From: Winogradskya humida
GTDB taxonomy: Bacteria > Actinomycetota > Actinomycetes > Mycobacteriales > Micromonosporaceae
NCBI RefSeq assembly: GCF_016862215.1
Contig: NZ_BOMN01000148.1
Location: 1-56,328, forward strand
DNA length: 56,328 bases
Direction of reading: 5' to 3'
Shown: one piece after another, positions 52,013-56,328 of the stretch
Layout: every line of letters starts with the position of its first letter
Numbering within the stretch: the first letter of the stretch is position 1
Program-made: the position numbers and the translations under genes
The notes under the pieces: generated by a model
What the model was told of the DNA's origin: nothing
The model's database searches: none
Seen by the model: the letters and a program-made list of their open reading frames with translations, nothing else

Positions 52013-53728
52013 ATGCGCCACAGACCCGCTCCCCTCCTCCTCACCGTTGTCCTGACAGCGCTCCTCGCCGCCACCGGAACCGCCGCGTTCGCTTCCGGCC
52101 CCCGCGTCACCCCCGACGGCCTGGCCGATCTACCCGCGCTCCCGCCCGTCATGACCTGCGCGGACGTGACCGGTCTCGACCTGGGCGGCGTCACCGATGC
52201 CCCGGTCACCCTGAAGACCGCGACCGTGGTCACGACCGGAGCCGCGCCGTACTGCGAGGTCCGCGGCACGATCGCCCCGGCCAACACGATCGTGGTCCGG
52301 CTCCCGATCGACGGCTGGACCCAGCGTTACGTGCAGGCCGGCTGCGGCGGGCTCTGCGGCATGGCCAACCTGAACTACCCCCAGGCGTCCACCTGCCCGG
52401 TGATCGCCGACGGCACCGTCGCGGGCGCGACCACCGACATGGGTCACCAGGGTCAGAACGACGGCTCCTGGGCGGCCGGGAACCCACAGGCGCAGATCGA
52501 CTTCGCCTACCGCGGCGTGCACGTGACGTCCCAGGTGGCCAAGGCGATCATCACGAAGTTCTACGGCCGCCAGCCGGTCTACTCGTACTTCGACGGCTGC
52601 TCGGACGGCGGCCGCGAGGCGCTGATGGAGGCGCAGCGCTACCCGCACGACTTCGACGGCATCGCGGCCGGCGCCCCGGCCAGCAACATGGCCCTGCAGA
52701 ACACCTTCCACCACGCCTGGAACGTCTACGCGAACCTCGACGCCGACGGCAAGTACATCCTGCTGTCGAACAAGCTGCCCCTGATCCACGCGGCCGTCCT
52801 CGCCGCCTGCGACACGATCGACGGCCTGCGCGACGGGCTGGTCGACGACCCGCGGCTGTGCCACTTCAACCCGGCGAGCATCGTCTGCACGACCGGCCAG
52901 GATTCGGCGACCTGCCTGACCAGCGCCGAGGCGACCGTGGTCCGCAAACTGCACGACGGCGCCACCGACGAGCACGGCAACCGCCTCGAACCGGCGATCG
53001 CGCACGAGTGGAGCTCCGAACTCGACTGGACGCTGTTCATCCCGGCCGCGCAGGGCCAGACCGTCGGCAGTGAGATGTTCGCGCTGTCCTACCTGCGTTA
53101 TCTCGCCCAGCCGAACAACCCGAACCCGGACTACAAGCTGTCTGACCTGAAGTTCACCGTCGCCTCGTTCTGGAAGACGATGCTGCCGTCGACGACGTAC
53201 ATGGCGGCGATCGACCCCGACCTGAGCGCGTTCCAGCGCGCCGGCGGCAAACTACTGCTCTGGCACGGCTGGAACGACCAGCACATCTCGCCCCAGGGCA
53301 CGATGGACTACTACGACACGATGCGGACGACGATGGGCGCGGCGACCGTCGACCGCTTCGCCAAGCTCTACCTCTTCCCCGGCGTCGCGCACTGCGGCGG
53401 CGGCGAGGGCCCGAACACGTTCGACATCCTCACCCCGGTGATGGCGTGGACGGAGAGCGGCCGGAAGCCCACCAGGATCGTCGCCTCGAACATCGCCGGG
53501 GGCGCGGTCACCCGCACCCGTCCGGTGTTCCCCTACCCGGCGGTCGCCCGCTACGACGGCACCGGCAGCATCGACGACGCCGCCAACTTCGTGGCTTACA
53601 CCCCGGAGAACCCGGTCCGCAACGACTACCGCTGGGTCGGTCAGGCGCTGTACTCCCACGGCTACCAGACCTGGCCCAAGGCGGTGGACGGCAAGCTCGT
53701 CATCCAGCCGTTCACGACCCGGCACTGA
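52013..53728 (+). CDS. Secreted tannase/feruloyl-esterase-family hydrolase
   Basis: 571 residues with a signal peptide (about 1-27, ending AFA). The alpha/beta hydrolase core carries the characteristic CS-D-HC arrangement of this family: Cys196-Ser197 (GCSDGGRE), Asp422 (GWNDQH) and His460-Cys461 (GVAHCGGG), in which the two cysteines join to support the triad. A lid segment runs between about 240 and 380. Such enzymes release ferulic, gallic or other aromatic acids from plant material. Placed after catechol dioxygenase, it would supply the substrate for the pathway. Confidence 0.9.
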   Translation: MRHRPAPLLLTVVLTALLAATGTAAFASGPRVTPDGLADLPALPPVMTCADVTGLDLGGVTDAPVTLKTATVVTTGAAPYCEVRGTIAPANTIVVRLPIDGWTQRYVQAGCGGLCGMANLNYPQASTCPVIADGTVAGATTDMGHQGQNDGSWAAGNPQAQIDFAYRGVHVTSQVAKAIITKFYGRQPVYSYFDGCSDGGREALMEAQRYPHDFDGIAAGAPASNMALQNTFHHAWNVYANLDADGKYILLSNKLPLIHAAVLAACDTIDGLRDGLVDDPRLCHFNPASIVCTTGQDSATCLTSAEATVVRKLHDGATDEHGNRLEPAIAHEWSSELDWTLFIPAAQGQTVGSEMFALSYLRYLAQPNNPNPDYKLSDLKFTVASFWKTMLPSTTYMAAIDPDLSAFQRAGGKLLLWHGWNDQHISPQGTMDYYDTMRTTMGAATVDRFAKLYLFPGVAHCGGGEGPNTFDILTPVMAWTESGRKPTRIVASNIAGGAVTRTRPVFPYPAVARYDGTGSIDDAANFVAYTPENPVRNDYRWVGQALYSHGYQTWPKAVDGKLVIQPFTTRH

Positions 53729-53738
53729 GATCGCACCG

Positions 53739-53777
53739 CTCGGCCGGGGACCGTTCGCGTCCTGGCCCCCGGCCGAG
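53739..53777 (+). terminator. Intrinsic terminator after the dioxygenase/tannase operon
   Basis: A GC-rich hairpin (53739-53749 with 53767-53777, 11 bp) with a 17-nt loop, 11 nt after the tannase stop. Confidence 0.65.
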
Positions 53778-53854
53778 TGCGTACCGTTGCCGTCTTGCAG
53801 GCAGTCCGGCCATGGCTCAAGGACCTGCTCGCCGCCGCAGCGGTGGCCCGGGGT

Positions 53855-53989
53855 TCAGCGCCCCGTGGGCGGGATGGTCGAGGCGTGGCCGTTCGATTCG
53901 TTGCGCTTCTCGCGCTTCGCCGTCTGCTTTTCCTTGATCGTCTTGCCCTTTTTCTTGACGTTCGCCTTGCTCGTCGAGTCCTTGGACAT
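53855..53989 (-). CDS. 44-residue Lys/Arg-rich protein
   Basis: The minus-strand frame gives MSKDSTSKANVKKKGKTIKE and continues for another 24 residues, EKQTAKREKRNESNG-like and ending PTGR. A GGAGG lies 7 nt before ATG 53989, which is strong support for so short a gene. Fifteen or so basic residues and no hydrophobic core indicate an unstructured, probably nucleic-acid- or ribosome-associated peptide. Similar small basic proteins are common in actinomycetes, but no specific function is known to me. Confidence 0.75.
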   Translation of the reverse strand: MSKDSTSKANVKKKGKTIKEKQTAKREKRNESNGHASTIPPTGR

Positions 53990-54176
53990 GATCGAACCTC
54001 CCTGAACCGGGTCGGTAACGTACGGCGTCCTGCGGTGACCCTACGCCTGTTCAGTGAGGTGCCCGGCATTTCAGCCCTCGTTCGGATCGGCGCTGAGATC
54101 GCTGGTCCGCTCAATGGCGCGAGCCGGTGAGTGCGAGGCGGGCCGGAAGTGTGGCAGACAATGGGCGGCCACGGGC

Positions 54177-55373
54177 TCAGGGCACCAGCGCCGGGGTGCC
54201 GCGCCACTGCTCGGAGCCGAAGACCTCGTAGCGGATGCGCTCGTCGGACAGCCCGCGGCGGTGCAGTGCGGCGCGGACGGCCTGCATGAACGGGGCCGGG
54301 CCGCAGAGGTAGACCTCGGCGTCGGGGTGCAGGGGGATCAGGTCCGGGTCGATGAGCCCGGCGTGTGCGGTTGTGGAGCCGGCGTGCTCCTCGTACCAGA
54401 CGAGCGAACGGAAGCTGGCCATCCGCGAGCCGTGGCCGGTCATGTCGTGGCGCAGCGGGTGACGCCCGGGGCTGCGGTCGGCGTGCACGGCGGTGACGTC
54501 GCGGGTGGGCTGGGTGCGGGCGACGTGGTCGAGGATCGCGGCCATCGGGGTGATGCCGACCCCGGCGCTGATCAGCACGATCGGGGCCGGGCCGTCGTTC
54601 AGGACCAGGTCACCGTACGGTTGGCTGAGGCGCAACAGCTCACCCACCCGGACCCGGTCGTGCAGATGCCCCGAGACCACGCCGTCGGGCAGGCCGCCGG
54701 TGCCGCGGACCCGGCGGACGGTGATGCGCAACGTCCCCGCCGCGGGGGCCTGCGAGAGCGAGTATTGCCGCAGCTGATCGGCCACGGCGACGGTGACGTA
54801 TTGACCGGGCCGGAATGCCGGCGCGGGGCCGCCGTCTGCGGGGGCGAGGATAAACGAGACGACGTCCTCGGCCTCCTCGATGCGAGCCGCGACGACGTAT
54901 TCGCGCCACGGGTCCGCGCTGTCGACGCCGGCTTCGCCGTAGAGCCGTGCCTCGCGGCCGATGAGCCGTGCGGCGAACAGCCAGTAGACCTCGTCCCAGG
55001 CGGCGGCGATCTCCGGGGTGACGGCATCCCCGAGCACGGCACCGACCGCCCGCAGCAGATAACGACCGACCATTGTGTACTGCTCGGGGCGGATCCCCAG
55101 CGCGCAGTGCCGCTGCGCGATCCGCTCCACGATGTGGTCGAAGACAGCGGCGTCCGGGCCGGCACCGACCAGATGCGCGGCGTAGGCCGCGACCGCCCCG
55201 GCCAGCGCGGACTTCTGCTCGCCGGTCGCCTGCGCGCTCCGGCTGAACAGCGTGAGCAGCTCAGGATTCTCCCCGAGCATCGTGTCGTAGAAAACGCTGG
55301 AGATCTCCTCGAGATGCTCCCCGACAACGGGAAGCGTCGCCTCGACGATCGGCGTACTGGACGTGGAGAGCAC
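54177..55373 (-). CDS. hmp: Flavohemoglobin (nitric oxide dioxygenase)
   Basis: 398 residues; GTG start at 55373 with AGGAGG 5 nt upstream. The globin domain (about 1-135) has Tyr29 (FYDTM) and proximal His89 (RHCALGI-PEQY), corresponding to the expected B10 Tyr and F8 His. The FAD domain (about 145-245) has RQYSLSQAP and the NAD domain (about 250-390) ends VYLCGPAPFMQAV and YEVFGSE. It converts nitric oxide to nitrate. The palindrome just upstream of the -10 suggests control by an NO-sensing Rrf2/NsrR- or similar regulator. Confidence 0.95.
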   Translation of the reverse strand: MLSTSSTPIVEATLPVVGEHLEEISSVFYDTMLGENPELLTLFSRSAQATGEQKSALAGAVAAYAAHLVGAGPDAAVFDHIVERIAQRHCALGIRPEQYTMVGRYLLRAVGAVLGDAVTPEIAAAWDEVYWLFAARLIGREARLYGEAGVDSADPWREYVVAARIEEAEDVVSFILAPADGGPAPAFRPGQYVTVAVADQLRQYSLSQAPAAGTLRITVRRVRGTGGLPDGVVSGHLHDRVRVGELLRLSQPYGDLVLNDGPAPIVLISAGVGITPMAAILDHVARTQPTRDVTAVHADRSPGRHPLRHDMTGHGSRMASFRSLVWYEEHAGSTTAHAGLIDPDLIPLHPDAEVYLCGPAPFMQAVRAALHRRGLSDERIRYEVFGSEQWRGTPALVP

Positions 55374-55408
55374 GGGTTCCTCCTGGATGCTCGGCAGGAT
55401 TCGACCGT

Positions 55409-55439
55409 ATCGTAAACAGGTATCTGATAGTCCTGTTTA
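55409..55439 (-). promoter_or_regulatory. Flavohemoglobin promoter with 27-nt imperfect palindrome
   Basis: Arms TAAACAGG (55413-55420) and CCTGTTTA (55432-55439) are exact reverse complements with 11 nt between; 10 of 13 positions per half match overall. On the minus strand TACGAT (complement of 55409-55414) is a good -10 adjacent to it. Position and symmetry fit an NsrR-like or Crp-like regulator, not proved. Confidence 0.65.
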
Positions 55440-55646
55440 TGGCACCCCTCACAGCGCTGAGCCGGGTCGGGTAGTCAGTTGCTGATCCAGCCGTTACGCG
55501 CCCAGAGCTCGATCTCTGACCTGATCCTGATCGACAGTGGTCCCGAGGGCTACTCGTCCGATGCGCTCGCTCAGATCCTGCGTGGCGCTTTTGCGATGGA
55601 GTCCCCGGCGGTCTGACGGAGTGTCAGGCCGGCGCGCCCTGACCGG
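55440..55646. other. Gene-poor gap, possible remnant
   Basis: No clear gene. A plus-strand frame after a TGA at 55458 runs for about 50 codons to a stop at 55616-55618 (includes LILIDSGPEGYSSDALAQIL), but has no ribosome site and no family that I recognise. It lies between the flavohemoglobin promoter and the chimeric CBS-TetR end, a region with other signs of deletion. Confidence 0.3.
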
Positions 55647-56328
55647 TCATCGCTGTAGCTGGGCGTCGATCAGGAGTGCGGCGATCTCGCGGGCGCGGTT
55701 GCCGGGGGTGGGGGAGTTGAAGACGACGCTGCGGCTGGAGGCGCCGTCGTAGAGGAGGGCGAGTTGCTCCCCGAGGGCCTCGGGGTCGCGGGCTCCGACT
55801 TCCTGTGCCACCTCGATCAGGCGTGCGAGGAAGGCGACCTTGTGCCGGCGGGTGAGCTCGTGGGCCAGGGCCTCCGGTCCCAGCCCGCGGGCCACGCGCA
55901 GGGCCGCGACCACGGCTGTGCCGGTGGACGCGCCGACGAGGATGCCCTCCTCGCGGGCGAGCCTGCGGGTCATCGCGATCGAGTCGCGGTCGGTGACGCG
56001 TTCGATGCGGTCGATGACCTTGGGATCGTACGACCGGGGCCACACGTCCGTCTCCGTCGCCGGGTGGACATAGTGGCCGATGCTCTCCACGTAGTACGGG
56101 CTGCCGTCGCCGCCGCCGTAGACGGAATTTTCCGGGTCGGCGCCGACGATGGTGACCGCGCCGGTGTCGCGCAGGAACGTGCCCGCGCCGCTGATCGTGC
56201 CGCCCGTGCCGATGCCGGCGACGAAGTGGGTGACCTTGCCGGCGGTCTGGTCCCAGATCTCGGGGCCGGTCGTGGTCAGGTGGGCCCCGGGGTTCGCGGG
56301 GTTGTCGTACTGCCCGGCCAGCCACCCC
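55647..56328 (-). pseudogene. Chimeric frame: cystathionine beta-synthase fused to a TetR C-terminal domain (5' end outside window)
   Basis: The visible part starts within a PLP-dependent cystathionine beta-synthase/cysteine synthase. It shows QYDNPANPGAHLTTTGPEIW, GTGGTISGAG (phosphate-binding loop), ADPENSVYGGG, SYDPKVIDRIERV and AREEGILVGASTGTAVVAAL. Instead of the usual VVVLLPDxGRGYLSK ending, the same frame passes at about 55865-55885 into a sequence typical of a TetR C-terminal domain (HKVAFLARLIEV, GARDPEALGEQLALLYDG, REIAALLIDAQLQ) and stops at 55647. The frame is uninterrupted, so a fused protein could be made, but the enzyme's last strand and CBS modules are lost. The gene begins beyond 56328. 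Confidence 0.8.

Overview
The window reads as a chromosomal segment of a high-GC actinomycete. Strong third-position GC, many GTG starts, leaderless starts, an AfsR/SARP-type regulator, twin-arginine and secreted glycosidases and a rifampin phosphotransferase all fit. The family mix resembles Micromonosporaceae such as Actinoplanes; that placement is inference. No rRNA, tRNA, CRISPR array, complete insertion sequence or replication origin was seen.

Layout. 1-1.7 kb: a bidirectional terminator, a short tandem repeat and an AAA ATPase (DUF234 type) behind a 31-nt palindrome. 1.8-5.9 kb: a giant secreted mosaic carbohydrate-active protein and a small membrane protein. 6.0-8.1 kb: an overlapping ATPase/HNH pair that looks like a Septu-type (PtuA/PtuB) anti-phage module. 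8.2-14.2 kb: a secreted GH92 alpha-mannosidase behind a LacI-type operator, an aldo/keto reductase with a TetR regulator, and a trypsin-like protease. 14.1-21.6 kb: a divergent, tightly overlapping set of six glycosyltransferases plus a WcbI-like protein, with no polymerase, flippase or sugar-nucleotide genes. 21.5-26.2 kb: a divergent flavin monooxygenase/P450 pair, an EAL-DICT protein and a VOC protein.

26.2-27.3 kb is an orphan stretch ending in a very strong terminator, followed by a small zinc-ribbon gene. 27.3-31.3 kb: a Tat-exported esterase convergent with a Tat-exported rhamnosidase-like enzyme. 31.4-35.5 kb: a PfpI-like protein with an alpha/beta hydrolase, then a MetE-like protein, a GNAT acyltransferase and a DUF3592 protein. 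35.5-39.7 kb: a SARP-NB-ARC-TPR activator divergent from a NemR-like TetR regulator, then an SDR. An identical 17-nt operator lies in the SARP/TetR intergenic region and in the PfpI promoter 7 kb away, so the three transcripts probably form one electrophile/oxidant-stress regulon. 39.7-43.4 kb: rifampin phosphotransferase behind a sequence matching the rifamycin-associated element, a broken leucine-rich-repeat gene and a SnoaL-like gene. 43.8-46.6 kb: a MarR remnant and a FtsX/LolD-like ABC exporter.

46.6-53.7 kb looks like one aromatic-compound unit: a GntR/FCD regulator, a four-gene SsuABC-type importer, and a divergent catechol 2,3-dioxygenase plus a tannase/feruloyl-esterase-family enzyme, with candidate GntR sites in the shared promoter region. 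53.8-56.3 kb: a 44-residue Lys-rich protein, flavohemoglobin behind a palindrome, and, running off the window edge, a cystathionine beta-synthase reading frame whose 3' end has been replaced by the C-terminal half of a TetR regulator. Three decayed or chimeric genes (LRR, MarR, CBS-TetR) point to recent deletions in the right-hand part of the window.
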